Assembly (NCBI GenBank): GCA_001986395.2 | Contig: MQVO02000031.1 | Location: forward strand, 124,001-188,000 | Direction: 5' to 3' | Source of the DNA: Irpex lacteus | Taxonomy: Eukaryota > Basidiomycota > Agaricomycetes > Polyporales > Irpicaceae | Length of the DNA stretch: 64,000 nt | Part shown: positions 23,371 to 35,276 of the stretch, one piece after another | How positions within the stretch are numbered: the stretch's first letter is position 1 | Layout of the letters: every line of letters starts with the position of its first letter | Translations under genes and position numbers: made by a program | The notes under the pieces: model-generated | Told to the model about the DNA's origin: nothing | Databases searched by the model: none | Seen by the model: the letters and a program-made list of their open reading frames with translations, nothing else

Positions 23371-26300
23371 CGGTGGCACCCATAGATCCATGCATGCGTG
23401 ATTCGAAGTTGGAATAGAACGAATGCTGCAGGCTCTTTGGTCCAGCGACCAATCCCACCTGCCCAAGGCACTGACCACGATCTGGAGAAAAGCGTGAGCA
23501 CCGCTATGCGCAATTTGATGAGATACGATAAGGAGGCGAGGTCGCATAGCTGACCCGAGCTTGACGTCAGGTAAAACTTTGGAGGTGTTTATGACTAGGA
23601 ACGGTGACCGTGAGACGTACGAGCATTATGCGTAAGACAAACTTGGACTCACTACATTTCGCACACTCAAGCGCGAGCTGTCCGGTATTGCTAACACTGT
23701 CACGCATAGCCAGTCTCCCGATAGGTAATGGCATCGTTCGACGGGCCAGCTACGTAGGTGCGGGTCTCTATCAGATACGGGGCAACGAGTAGTCAGAAGA
23801 TCACCAGACACATTAGCTCACCTTTCGAAACTAAGAGCTGGGAACTGACTCACTTATTTATAAACATACCCCACGCCGCGTAAGATCCATGAACTCGAAA
23901 TGCCCAAGTATTCCGCTGTAGGGAGCCGCATGTGAAACCCTCGATAGGTTGGCGACATGTTCTGAGGCGACGTCGTTCAGTGGGGAATAGAGCGGGCGTG
24001 AGCGGTGGTTCTTGATACTTGACGAAGTCCGAGAGTATCCTAGAGTAGCGGATGGCGAGGGGTAACAATCGTAGGTTCCGTGGTGCAGTCCAGTCCGCTG
24101 TGTCGTCGTCGTTTTCCGGACACGCGGGAGCAATTGCGGTAGTTGTCCCTACATTGCGAGGCTGTCTATCCGGAGCTGATACCATGAGCATAGATATATA
24201 ACTATTATACGGCTGGACTCACCGGGATCACTGCATCGAGGTCTTCCCAACATCACATCCCCACCCCGCCCATCGGTCCATAAGGTCACCGGTAGCAGTG
24301 GTCCAGCGATCACATCGTCGATCCAGTTCATCCGTAGCTAAAGGCGATATTGTGATTCCGGTGACAGTGCACGACTATGGGGTTGCGGGTTGGATAATGA
24401 GGGATGGGCTGTGGGCTGTCGTGGCCGCTTCATTGGATCGAGCGCCCGAGTTCATTTACTGGCTTATCAAGGATTCCGGTGAGTTGCGACACGAAGCCAC
24501 CGGTATCTGAGGAGGTGGTGGCGGGAGTCGAATAAGATATATGTATTGCGTGAGAGGTAGAGAAAGGCTCACCCACCTAATAGACACATCCTCCCGACAA
24601 CTACCCATAGCCTACATCAGCATCTCCAGACTACGCTGCATGTTCAAGCTCCGTGGACCGTCCAACCGCGCCGAGTATGTTCGAAGCGTTCGTCGCGAGT
24701 ATCGACATGGGGATGCTCTGCGCTTCAAGGCAGCATCTTCCAACCGCGAGGAAGTAGGCGTGACGACGTCTCTTGTGTGACCACAATCAGCGTGTAATGT
24801 ACGATGCGAGTCTTCGTGGTCATTAGCCGCCGGGACGAGGTCGCAGTGGATGCGTGACACGATCGTTTGTGGTGACTCTGCGAGCGATGACGACGGGTAG
24901 GGCAGAAAGTCCGAATGCGTCGTATCAGTCTCGGCGTGGATGAGAGGCAGTATGAATCGCGTGAGGTGGGAGTTCAATGGGAATATGGCCGAGAGTGCAT
25001 GTGACGAATCGAGTACGTCCTGCGGGAAGTCGGGACCATAGTGAGCACGAAGCGATGAATGATATGATCAGTCTTTACCCACGTACGCGCTATCGACCCC
25101 CAAAGCTCCACTCTTTACTAAGCATGCGTGAGCAGAGGTCTTCGTGAGTTTCACAAGCCACGTTTCGTAAGCTGTTGAAGGCGCAAGAGATAGCCACAAG
25201 ATGAGAAACTCATGGGCGGATAGAAATGTGAGAGAAGATTGGACAGAAGGCCCGACTCGCGCGATCACATATGATGCATGAAACGAGACTCGCCGCAGAT
25301 CCTTCGTGTTCACGCGATGAGTCAAAGGGCGAAGGCGATGGGATAGAGTAGCAGTGAGGAGGAGTTGGCGATCGAGCAACAGGCGTCCGTCCATTGGTCT
25401 CTGGCACGATCAGGATCCATCGAGCTAGCTGACCATGGGAACACAATATGTCATCGATGAATAAGACTGTGGGGCAAGCTTCAAGCTTCAAGGACGAGAG
25501 TGGCGGGAGCAAGAGGACACGGGAGTCCTGTGGTGGCTGTTGTCTTCAATGTGGTCGAGCTGGTCGAGCGGAAAGCGCTCGGACTGAGAAAGCTTCGGTG
25601 ACGTCACGGTCGTATTCATCCCGCGTCTCCGAGTCGAACCTCCACCTTAAAAGCTGCCGTGCTTCAAGTCGCTGCAAGGTATACGGGCGTCGTGCGAGTT
25701 TCAGGAACCACTGCACCGAATGCGATTGTCTATGGTCAAGCACAGGGACTCGTAACATCGTCTGTGTATTACGTTCGACTACGCACGGTCCTCCTCATCC
25801 GCGGTCTCGCATTGAGGAGGGCTCAGTAGCTTGACGGACCGAGACCCAGGGATAACACATGGTAGATATCGCTTGACGGCGAGCACAGTTTGTACGTCCC
25901 TTGAGTGTGGGGTATCCTAAGATGATGGCCAGCGTATATATCGTTCTCATAAGCAAAGCGATGTTCACCCATACGGTAAGCTTGATATCGGCTTGTTACA
26001 CCGGTGAACTACGTGTGAGCAAACTAAGCCTGTTCGAGAGCTGACATAATACTTACAGGGTTGCAGACACGAGTCAGTTGTGTACAAAACCAAAGCTAGA
26101 TATTGGCTTGCTACGCGTGAGCGTGAGCGGACTGCACCGATTTCAGAGCTAACGTCGTACTCACGGGATGAGATGCGCGGATCTCGCGCGTACGAAACCA
26201 AGTACCCTCTGCTGTCTAGAGAAAACGCTCCCATCGGACCGTGCGCCCCTTCCTAGGCTTTCGACACGGCGAGCATAGTGAGCGTACGATGAGTCTTGAC

Positions 26301-26675
26301 TAGATGCGACGGGGATTACATAGTCGAAGCTTGGAGAGCAAAGAACATCTTAGGAGCGGGACTCAGGCTTGACGATAAGTTTGCAAAGGCGGGGACCATG
26401 ACTCCATGCTCAAGTGCGCTTGCGTGAACCCTGAAATGCGCAAAGACTGTCCTGCCTAGAAAGTAAACAAAGGTTCAGTGCTATTTTCCACGAGCGATGT
26501 CCCCATTAATGCACCTGCATACATACGCATCGACAATGCAACACGCGTCGATTCCACTGCATAGCAGTACTGTCGGACCAAACGATGTCAGTGGTTGAAG
26601 AGCCTTCTACAACTGCCGTGCGGTCGAGAAAGGTCACAGGGTGCACACCGGCGTAAACGGAGAGTCGAGGGAGCC
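23371..26675. other. Long stretch without an intact gene; segments repeated elsewhere
   Basis: I see no intact gene. 24060-24230 resembles 7990-8160 and 50000-50140. 25070-26300 resembles 50830-53560, and its AAGCTTGATATCGGCTTGTT stretch near 25980 also resembles 10350. A minus-strand fragment near 25440-25512 (SSLKLEACPTVLFIDDIL) is leucine-rich. The end of this stretch is the target site of the KDZ element. Confidence 0.4.
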
Positions 26676-26699
26676 CGGGAATGGCTGAAAGTTCCGAAT

Positions 26700-26743
26700 C
26701 TCGATAGTCTCCGGTCGTAGACTGTCTACGGAGACTGTCTACG
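26700..26743 (+). repeat. Left terminal inverted repeat of the KDZ element
   Basis: Starts CTCGATAGTCTCCGGTCGTA. It contains the near-palindrome GTAGACTGTCTAC, repeated in part further inward. Confidence 0.85.
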
Positions 26744-26967
26744 GCTCATAGACATCCCTTTTAGGTAGTCTATGTCTCTTCTCTGTCACAGTCTATGTCA
26801 CGCTATATGTGCCTGCTCACTATGTCATAGTCCCTCACCATATTAGGTAGTGCCACATAGTTGAATAAAACCGTTCCAGCTCGTTCATCGTTTCCTTTGC
26901 GCGACATCCTTGACCATCACCTTCAGTAGTCCTCACGGTCTACATCTTGAGCTGCCCCTACATCTGC

Positions 26968-29121
26968 ATGAGTTTCTCGCAGCCTCGTCCTACCTACGTA
27001 ATCTTCTCTCAAAACATTTGGAAGTGTGCCCTCTGCCTTCGTCGTCTATATCCCAAGTACTGCCTCGGTCGCAAAGTTCGTGAACACGAGGGCAAGTACT
27101 ACGTGCGGGTATGTCTCCCTTCACCTATATGTACCCACTGATTTGAGCTAATGTTGAGAGTAGTGCGACAGACATAAGCCCTACGCGTTTGACTGGACAG
27201 ACTCCGAGTCTGACAGATCGTCTACTACCCCAAGCTCGATTAGTGTAACTCCTCCGTCGTCGCAGACTATGCCAGGAACACAAGCGAAGACTCCCTGCGC
27301 CGTGCCTGCATGCGACAACAAACGTGTTGCCCAGTACTGTGAACGCCGCATGTGCCGACAGCACTGTATCAGAAACGGTGGATGTACCGGTGCTAAAGGA
27401 CACGTCATGTCAGACATACTTGCATGCTCTATTGTTCCTGAAGATGCTGAGCTAGAGGTCGCTGATGATCCAGGTGAGCTAAAGCACTGATCAAGACGTC
27501 GTTGATGATTGATTCTGATGACGTTCATCTGTTCAGTTCGAGCACCGTCCGCACCTGCGTCTATGGCTCGATCAGTGCCTACCCCGGCCTCTTCACCAGC
27601 TGTGTCACAAGTCATACCACTACCATCCCAAGACAATGCGGATATAGTCCCTACAGGTTCAGCAACTCCGATCATTCCTCCGATTCCCTCACCTGCATTG
27701 CCTCCGCCACTGAAAGGGGTCCCTTCATCCTCGCAAGTCCGAAGACACACTGGCAATGCCTTGGCAAGCTCTAGCGCTCCTCGCCATGTGTCCCAGATGC
27801 CCGATGCGTTCAACGCTCGACACGATGCGATGCTAGCACTTGCTGCTCGTAAGCGTGAGATCACCGCGGAGAGAGCGCAAGCGAATCTTCAGGTGGAGCA
27901 TGAGATCAGTGTTACTGTGTGGAAGACGGTCAGTACTTAGCCTGTACGTGTATCACAGCTCATCTAATAATCACATAGGCAAACGTTGATCCGAAGACAC
28001 ATCTTGTTCAAGACGGATTCGTGTTCCCAAACTTTCGCTGCGACAGTGAGATGCTGTCGGCCCTTGGGCTCGCTAACCAGAAGATGCCGGAGGGGACTCG
28101 TGTTCGGTTCCAGGTCTATCGTGCGGCCAGTCGAGAATGGCAGCAGGTCCAGCAGAACCACTGCTTTCAAGTCCAGCGTGGCGAGCACCTACTCTTTGCG
28201 GCGCCAGATCTTGAGACGGACAACATGAAGAATCTTCAGGCGAAGCTTGCTGTCTTCCATGCACGCAGTAACGATACGATCCACTTCCGCAAGAACCTGA
28301 CGGGCGAGCGCGAATCGGTCCGAGTACAGGCGAAGGAAGGAAAGATCAGGAGCACCGCAAGTAGCCCATCGAAGGACGCGCAAGCTAGAGGCATGGGACG
28401 TAACCGTGCACCTGTTCCTGTGAAACCGGAGCCTGACTGGGAGCCTAGCGTGTTCAAGGAGCTCTCGCCTGACTTCTCACCGCCGAACTTTGATGACGAC
28501 AGCAAGGCTATGCGCAAGAGAGCTCTATCTACTGCTGGCACCTTCTCTCGTTCTGCAACTGGTCGTATACTTCCTGGTGACTGTGCTGATGCTCCGATAT
28601 ATCTTTCTTCAACATCTCCGGAGCCTCGTACCATGACCACGCCACCGCGGAAGATCCGTCGCAAGGAGGCTGTCTCAGCAAACGCCTCTAGTATCTCTTC
28701 GACAAGTGACAGCTCGTCTGACTCCGAGACGTTACCGCTTCCAAAGCAGAAGAAGAAGACTTCTCGCAAGTGGCCTGACGACTTCCACCTGTGCGACATC
28801 GTTGCCTGCTTTGAGTTACTTGAAGATAACAAGACCGCAAAGGAGAAGGAGAAGGCAGATAAATCAAAGGACAAGAAGCCGAAACCGAAGCCCTCCGTTC
28901 AAGCCGTTTTCGAGGAGATGTTCAATGTCAAGTACGTCAAAGCGACATTCTACAAGATACGTGGCCGCTATGTTGCAGCTTCTCGTGATCACGCTGCATT
29001 GGTAGCTGCGGCGCTTTATGCCGGAAAGAGTGACAAGGCGTTGTGGCGTAACTTCAAGCGCAAGATTCGAGAGGCCAGTGACATCTTACGCAGTTCTCCT
29101 GACGACTCCAATGTAGATTAA
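26968..29121 (+). CDS. Cysteine-cluster accessory protein of the KDZ element (four exons)
   Basis: Exons 26968-27108, 27164-27473, 27537-27928 and 27979-29121 join in frame to 661 aa. N-terminal cysteines and histidine (C20, C23, C32, C48, H51) and a second cluster (C92, C97, C106, C111, H114, C115, C121, H127, with MCRQHC and GGC) suggest two zinc-binding modules. A proline/serine-rich linker and an alanine/glutamate-rich helix follow. Residues 545-655 (KWPDDFHLCDIVACFELLE onward, with YVKATFYKIRGRY) form a compact C-terminal domain of a type I have seen in other mushroom transposon proteins, but cannot name. It is convergent with the transposase gene (178 bp between stops). DNA or nucleoprotein binding is an inference. 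Confidence 0.75.
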
Positions 29122-29299
29122 CATCCTATTATCATGTTTCGTTCCTTTTATTTCATTCTCGCCTTGTTGTTTCCCGCATATAGCCTGAGCACGTCTTTTC
29201 CTGTACCTGTTTCATATACTAGTATACTTTATAGTAGCGATACCTGTTCGTATTTGAAGCAATACCAATGTTATTCATCGTATAAACATAGGAAGACCT

Positions 29300-31490
29300 C
29301 TACCAATACATGGGTTGATGTCCATTTTCTTCAAGCTTCGTCAAAGTAACACGGTTGCGGCGCATAACCATTTCATCCAGAAAGAAATTGTACCTGATGA
29401 CGTGCATCTCCCGACATATAGAATGATACCCTCCCATCCATGCGTTTGTCTGTTCTGCGACAGACGAATTGAAAAACCAGCCACCGTCTTCATTCTTTAG
29501 CTCCGCGAAGGCGCTTGGGTTGCAGTTCTCCTGGCAGAATGTGTCGGCGGCGCTGTGCTTGCAGTTGAAGTGAAATACGTCCACGGAAAGGCCTATATCT
29601 GCAAAGAATGGATCGTTCTTGACGTGCTTGGCAAGGCTGCAGTTGTTGTCATATATGATATGTTGTGGCGAACGAGTATTCTGATAAAGTTGCTTGATAA
29701 AATGCTGCAGTCGTGCATGAATACTCATAAACAAAAAGACATATTATATTTTAGTACTCACCACGACTGATGGCAGTGACTCAGCTCCGTAGAATGTCCC
29801 TCTCCCTAGGATCACCCCACATGGTGCGACTGCAAGCTGATCGTTATGGGTGCGGCGTCGGCCAAACTGAGCACGGATGCGTCTGTTCCCCGTTGCAGGC
29901 TTATCTGGACACGTCGCAGGACCGAGCTCTTCCGCTACTACACAGCCTTGGGCGTTGACATCGAACTCCTCTTCGCCAACCTCAATCTCCATTTCATCAT
30001 CATCATCCGGCAAAGAATTAGCCACGCCAGCACGAGCTTCCTGTAAGCGACGCTGGAGTTGAAAGCGGGATTGCCCTCTTTGCACATGAGAGAGATGGAT
30101 ATTCACGTGAGCTGGATCGTCGCATACTAGGCTGTCCTGAGTGATAGGGGATTCACATCCATTGATGGCGCAGATTCCGAGACGATCCTCGTGCTTCTCA
30201 CAGAAGCGATCGCGCTGACTCTTGAGGGGCTCAAGACAGGCATGGACCGAGCAACAGGGATGTCCAATAGTGATACCATCTATCACAACGGCAGATACTG
30301 CGCCTGAATAGGCTATGTTAGACGGCTATCAGTAGTGTTAAAGTGACTACGCACCAATTCCTCCGCCTGTCTCACGTCTGTCATAGAACCGTGTACACTT
30401 TTGACAGTAGTGTCTGACATCCGGTAAGCCACCTTGTTGAAGACGCACATTGCGCTCGTTCATAGCTTCATTGAACCGAACTTCTTGTTCTCCGAGATGG
30501 GGAATATCGAGTGTCGTTGATAGCTCCTGACAGTCCTGAAGTAGGCAGAGACAGACGACGGCATCCCAGACTTCAACAGTTCGAAGGAATGGGCTGAATG
30601 GGTACTCATGTGAAGGAGCTGCGGCAGCGAAAACCGAATTATAAAGGCGTGCACAGTTCGAGGCTGATGTCCTGTAATACACATTAGCTTAATATGCTCC
30701 GTCATGGCTGACAATATTCTCTTACCAAGCGAAGAGCATGGAGTTTATCCATAGTTCTATCAGCCGCACCTCAATAAAGTGATGCGTTGACACTTGTAGA
30801 ACATCAGGAACTCCTCTATAGAACACACGACGCCCATTTGATACGTAGTAGCTGTGATGATAGCATGTGTGACATGCTATTCAAGTTCAGCGACAAGTAG
30901 ACTAGAGATAAAATTGTTACTCGTACCGGAACAGTATAGCTGAACGGAACTTGCTTGTATAGCCCCTTTATCGAGCGTATGCAGCATAACCGTCAGCTGT
31001 TCAGCTCGCGTCAACGTGGCTCTATTCAGATTGCCGCATGTTGTGACGATACACTTCGTATTGGGTGGATAAAAGGTATACAATGCTATGGAAACATTCG
31101 GTCAGTTATACTGATTCGGAATAGCACAACGGAACACTAGTACTCACTAAGACCTATCTCGTGGCCCACATTTCTAAATAAGTGCAACGTCTCAGTACTC
31201 AACTCGGCCGCTATGTTCCCATCCCAAATGATCTCCCTCAACACCTGCCAACAGGCACGGAGATCCTCCTGAGAAAGGCCAGCCACTTCACCGAGGAAAT
31301 ACTCGATTGACCGAGGTAAGTATTCAGGGGCTATGTCCACAGGGTGTCGTCCCGCCTGTGCAAGCAAGATGTCACGGCGCAAAGCTGCGGCGCATTTGAT
31401 GAACCGAATCAAGCCCGCAAGTGTCAGGCGTTGAAGCAGACCAGGCTGAGTGCTGATACGAGCATAGATACTGGCCAGAGTAGCAGACAT
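29300..31490 (-). CDS. KDZ transposase with CxC5 and CxC6-type cysteine clusters (six exons)
   Basis: Exons 31148-31490, 30927-31085, 30726-30876, 30355-30671, 29762-30303 and 29300-29704 join in frame to 638 aa. Order: helical N-terminus; CxC5-type cluster (C126, C131, C166, C169, C172) with the pattern RRVFYRGVPDVLQ...IELWINSM; C307/C310; CxC6-type cluster around HPCCSVHAC (from 338). The RNase H-fold transposase part has IDG (D332), YDNNC (D523), VDVFHF, CNP and AEQTN (E588), then YNFFLDEM. D332, D523 and E588 are my candidates for the catalytic acids. The exon 6 acceptor (CTGCAG at 29705) was chosen because it alone keeps phase. No stop or frameshift is seen, so the enzyme may be functional. 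Confidence 0.85.
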
Positions 31491-31932
31491 AATCGCTGTT
31501 TGAGACGAGGGGCACAACCAAAGGGGCTGACAGGCTATGTGCGATCACATACAGGCTATGTACGATCACATACTTACTATTCGGGATCGCCCGTCACTGA
31601 CACGCCATACAGGGCGCAATAACATAACACGTACATAAGGGAGATTCGAAGGGCTTGCGTGCAATACTACCAGTAGAAACGAAGGAGCAATGGCTGCGAC
31701 GCGTCCCGAAACACGTCTGAACACGACGTGTCACAGGTGTGATACAGCCCGTAACGGCTCTTCCCAAGGATAATCTTTTGTTATTGAGGTTTTCTATCGC
31801 GCATCAGCATATAATAATCTCAATTCATCGGTTTCTAACTCAGTCATGGGCCGGTAACGATATTTGAAAACCTCCGCAAAGTGGGCGTCCGTATTTCGTG
31901 TGACAGGCGCTGTCACGCTTTGTGTCACTGTC

Positions 31933-31976
31933 TACGTAGACTGTCTCCGTAGACAGTCTACGACCGGAGACTATCG
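31933..31976 (-). repeat. Right terminal inverted repeat of the KDZ element
   Basis: Reverse complement of the left repeat: 36 of 36 bp in the outer core, then one mismatch and 7 more matching bases. Confidence 0.85.
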
Positions 31977-31990
31977 AGTTCCGGAACGTC

Positions 31991-33480
31991 CTCGGGAATG
32001 GGGACGTCGTCTAGTTGACGCCTGCGGGGAAGAATGAACAAGGGGGCTGCGTCGACGACGAGCTCGTCATCTCGTTCCGCTGCAGTGGTCGAACGAGAAA
32101 AGAGGCCATGTAATCTTCCATTGACAGTGCATGATCCGCGACCAATGCTCTCTCGAGACTAAAAAGAAGCTTCTAGGTCAGCTCAGGAATCGAGCAGAAC
32201 GAGCAGACCAAATCGACTCACTAGGGCGTCTAAGGAGCATCTTGCGTTATACGCCCAGTATATGCGAATCTTGAGCTATGAGCACTCGCTCTCAGAGAGT
32301 CTGACGCGGCCGGTGATGAGTAATGGGAGGGCCAAGCGTATGAATGAAGTTGCCGTGTCCGTCCGATGACTTCCGTCTAGGAAGAAACAGTCGTATCGAA
32401 GAGTCGCAAGTGAGAACGGCGAGATGCTGAGAAGCGAGGCGAGCTTCAGCACACGGATAAGATGGGCATCGGTGTGCTGGTCTAAAGCGAAATGAGGGGA
32501 GAGATATCGCCGCAGATGTGGAGTGCATCTCCTACGGAGTGTGGAGTATAATCCTCATGATGGGTGCTGGGAAGGTGAGGCGACAAATTCTAGGGGAGAC
32601 ACATGGAATAGATGTAGGGTTTGGTAGGCCACAATGTAGAGACGACTGGCGTGAGATAACTTGAGGACGAGGCGAATGATATATCGTCACTTTGCAGAGG
32701 GACGAGCATGAGTGACAAGGTGTAGGAAAGGATGAGGCACACGCACCTACGTTGCCTTTCATGTCGTCCGAATCGAACCGTGCATCCAGCCATGAATTTC
32801 GTCAAACATCTTGAACAACTTAAGGAGCTCGAGCCATGCCGGGTAGCGGCAAGATGACGGTCATGCCTGGTCGCATAGTCCGCCTATCGAGCTTGTCTAC
32901 CTATATAGGAGAGCTGATCTGCCTGATCTGGGTAGGAGCTGAGCGTGTCGAGATTGCGAATACGAGGGACGGGATGATGGATTGAATATCTCGTCGCGTT
33001 GTTGGTACGTGCTGTGTTGATTGTGAACTCATGACATAGGACGTAGAGGCTGGGAATAAAAATAATGAGTCGTGAGACACGCTGCAGGGGGTGAGGTACG
33101 TACCAAGCGAAGGCTTCAGCGCCGCCTGCACCCTACATTATCTGTCTCACGAGCACGTATCTTATTTGGGGTCAAATGTTTAGCTACATCTTGTAAACGG
33201 ACCTAAGAGACTCACCGGTCTGCTAATATTAACGCGTTTGTCCCAACCGTGAACGCGTCAGCGTCGATCCTCGTCCACGATAGACACACCGGGAACGTGA
33301 GGTTATCCCGTGAGTCCTTAAAGACACAGGTAGTAAGCGACCCTAAGGAATGAACTGTGCAGCGGGTTGGCTAAGACCTTGGAGTGGAGGTCGTGCGACA
33401 ACTGCAGCTGTGGAACAGGAACGGTCGATCGGTCTATGGTCAGCACATCTGTGGGTATGCTACTGACACACCATCATCCG
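31991..33480. repeat. Duplicated block, counterpart of 54050-55400
   Basis: From about 32100 it follows 54120-55400 closely (AGAAGCTTCTAGGTCAGCTC, then GTGCATCCAGCCATGAAT, then GAGGTTATCC and GACACAGGTAGTAAGCGACC). No intact gene is seen. It contains minus-strand donor-like sites but no shared long frame. Confidence 0.55.
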
Positions 33481-35018
33481 TGTGCCTGGCAGTCCTGTTA
33501 TTTCCGCAGACGTGGGTCGTGGTCGATGTAGGTCGTGGTGGTGGTCGATGAGAGAGGTCGTCGGAGTCCGGTCCGAGCGTCCATTGGTATTGTACCTCGA
33601 CGCGTCTCTTTGCTTACCACCATCGACCACTTCACTCACCATCTCTCTTGCAAGCTTCAGTATGCACCGAGTCAATCAGCGGAGAGCTCTGGACGTGGTG
33701 GACAAGCGTTTCCAACGCGCGCCGTGAGCTGACCGGCTGGATCGTACGTCCATCTCATAGTACACTAAACATGAATTCGAAGCGAGCACTACTGACGTCG
33801 ACGTAAGACCTTTACGTCCAGCTGTGCTGTTTTATTGGGAGGCGTACTCGCATACACGGGACGCGTTCATGCTCGTGGTCTTTGGGGGAAGCCTGGAGAG
33901 TTCGACAGCTTCTCGACGCCCCACGCTCTTAGTCATTCATTCACCACGGCTTGGGCTCTCCCCCCTCTCCTCCACGCAAATTCAAGCGAAACGAATTGGG
34001 GACATAAGACGAGGGAGCTGTATGCGGTATGGTGAACAACGCACGTCAGAGCCTGGGACTTGTGGCAGGGAATTGCGCATTCCGTTCGTCGATTTCGTCA
34101 CACTCAACATCGACACTGACTTCCGGGGCCTTGCCTGTCTCTAGCCAGCAATCCTCGCATCTCGGGAATCCTCATGCGAAACACGCGTACCATCCAGGTA
34201 ACTTGAACCTGCCCTTCCCAGTCATGTCGTCGACGCGTCGACAAAGGCTCACGGCGTTACATTGTCGTCCAAGCGTTCGAAGGTCGAAGCGACACACCAC
34301 TTCGATAACACGTCGCTTGTGCCCATCACCGTGAGTCCTTGACGAAGATTGCTACCGCAGGGGTAAGCTTACGCGTGGTGGACTCGGTTGTTGCAGCTCG
34401 CGTGGGCGATGCAGAGAAAAGAGAAGACTCGAATGTCGACTCGGACGTTACGCTGAATATCTTCAGCAGTCCTATTGAACTCGAACGTCGAATCTCGGGC
34501 GCGCTACATCTCTCCGTGATGGTTGTCTCTGACACAGATAACGCAAGCCTCGCGAGCCTCGCGAGGTAGTTCGGTACGTTGTCCCTCCTACTAATGTTTC
34601 CGGTGAACGTGCATACTTATGCTGGCTACCTTTCGTCTTCATAGTGCGGCCTATTCGACTGCTCGCAACGCGCGACGACACTGTACCATTGCTGAGGACG
34701 TTGCCGACATTCTGCGGATGACTCTCAGGCTCCAATGATCTCAACCGAGATACTCAACCTCACGGCTCTCACGAGTCCGCCGAGTCATCGCGAGACTCCA
34801 ACGCACCGAATGCGGAAACAAATCCCGCTTCCTCCACCGTTGTGTTTTCAAAGCATCCGCAACTCGCCGACGATCCCTATATGCCACTGCTGTGTGAATT
34901 CTAGAGTGGCATGTAGGTGTGATGGGCCAATGCGAGTGCCTAAGATGGAAGTCAAGCTGCTCACAAGCTTCTTGGAAGACTCACGCCACACATACAGATG
35001 TGTGTTGACACAAACTCA
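33481..35018. repeat. Duplicated block downstream of DUF6535 gene C (block P)
   Basis: Diverged counterpart of 11930-13530 and 55540-57180; it keeps GTGGTCGATGAGAGAGGTCG and the order of landmarks. No gene supported. Confidence 0.5.
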
Positions 35019-35276
35019 GACTCGGTAAAGCATCTCATGTGTGTCCCTTCGATGCAGCTAACATATATGTGTAGGTGTCAGCTGACAGACCTGTAATCTG
35101 TGTAGCTCAGTCCAATGAATGCATGAAAATCCCCGTAAATAATCTGCAGCCTCTTGTCCGAGCCCAGTCATATACAAGTACAAAGGTAGAACAGAACACG
35201 GAATCAGATCTCGGGTGACCCATAACCAAAGCAGTTCGCTTTTCAGAACACTTCTGCAAAGTGACACTCATAACCT
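35019..35276. repeat. Conserved 3' flank of DUF6535 gene C
   Basis: Matches the 3' flanks of genes A, B and D up to the stop codon (ATACAAGTACAAAGGT and CATAACCTCTA). Probable 3' UTR. Confidence 0.55.

Larger units (their letters stand above)
26685..31990. mobile_element. KDZ (Kyakuja-Dileera-Zisupton) DNA transposon, apparently complete
   Basis: Inverted ends enclose two convergent genes. The core ends (26700-26735 and 31941-31976) are perfect 36-bp inverted repeats, and the match continues 7 bp after one mismatch. Outside the core, GTTCCG is kept on both sides. The element is flanked by the 9-bp direct repeat CGGGAATGG (26676-26684 and 31991-31999). The paralogous segment near 54040-54080 joins the two flanks without the element (GACTCGAAGAGCCGG...GTCTAGT), as expected for an empty site. 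Zisupton elements are known for 8-bp duplications; whether 8 or 9 bp is duplicated here is open. Confidence 0.85.

Noticed and set aside
27181..27864. 227-codon minus-strand frame opposite the KDZ accessory gene
   Set aside because: It crosses introns of the plus-strand gene, whose splice phases and cysteine clusters are convincing.
26691..31985. TTCCG-based target duplication directly outside the 36-bp KDZ termini (TTCCGAAT/TTCCGGAA)
   Set aside because: Two mismatches in 8 bp, and GTTCCG continues the inverted repeat; the exact CGGGAATGG repeat a little further out agrees with the paralogous empty site.
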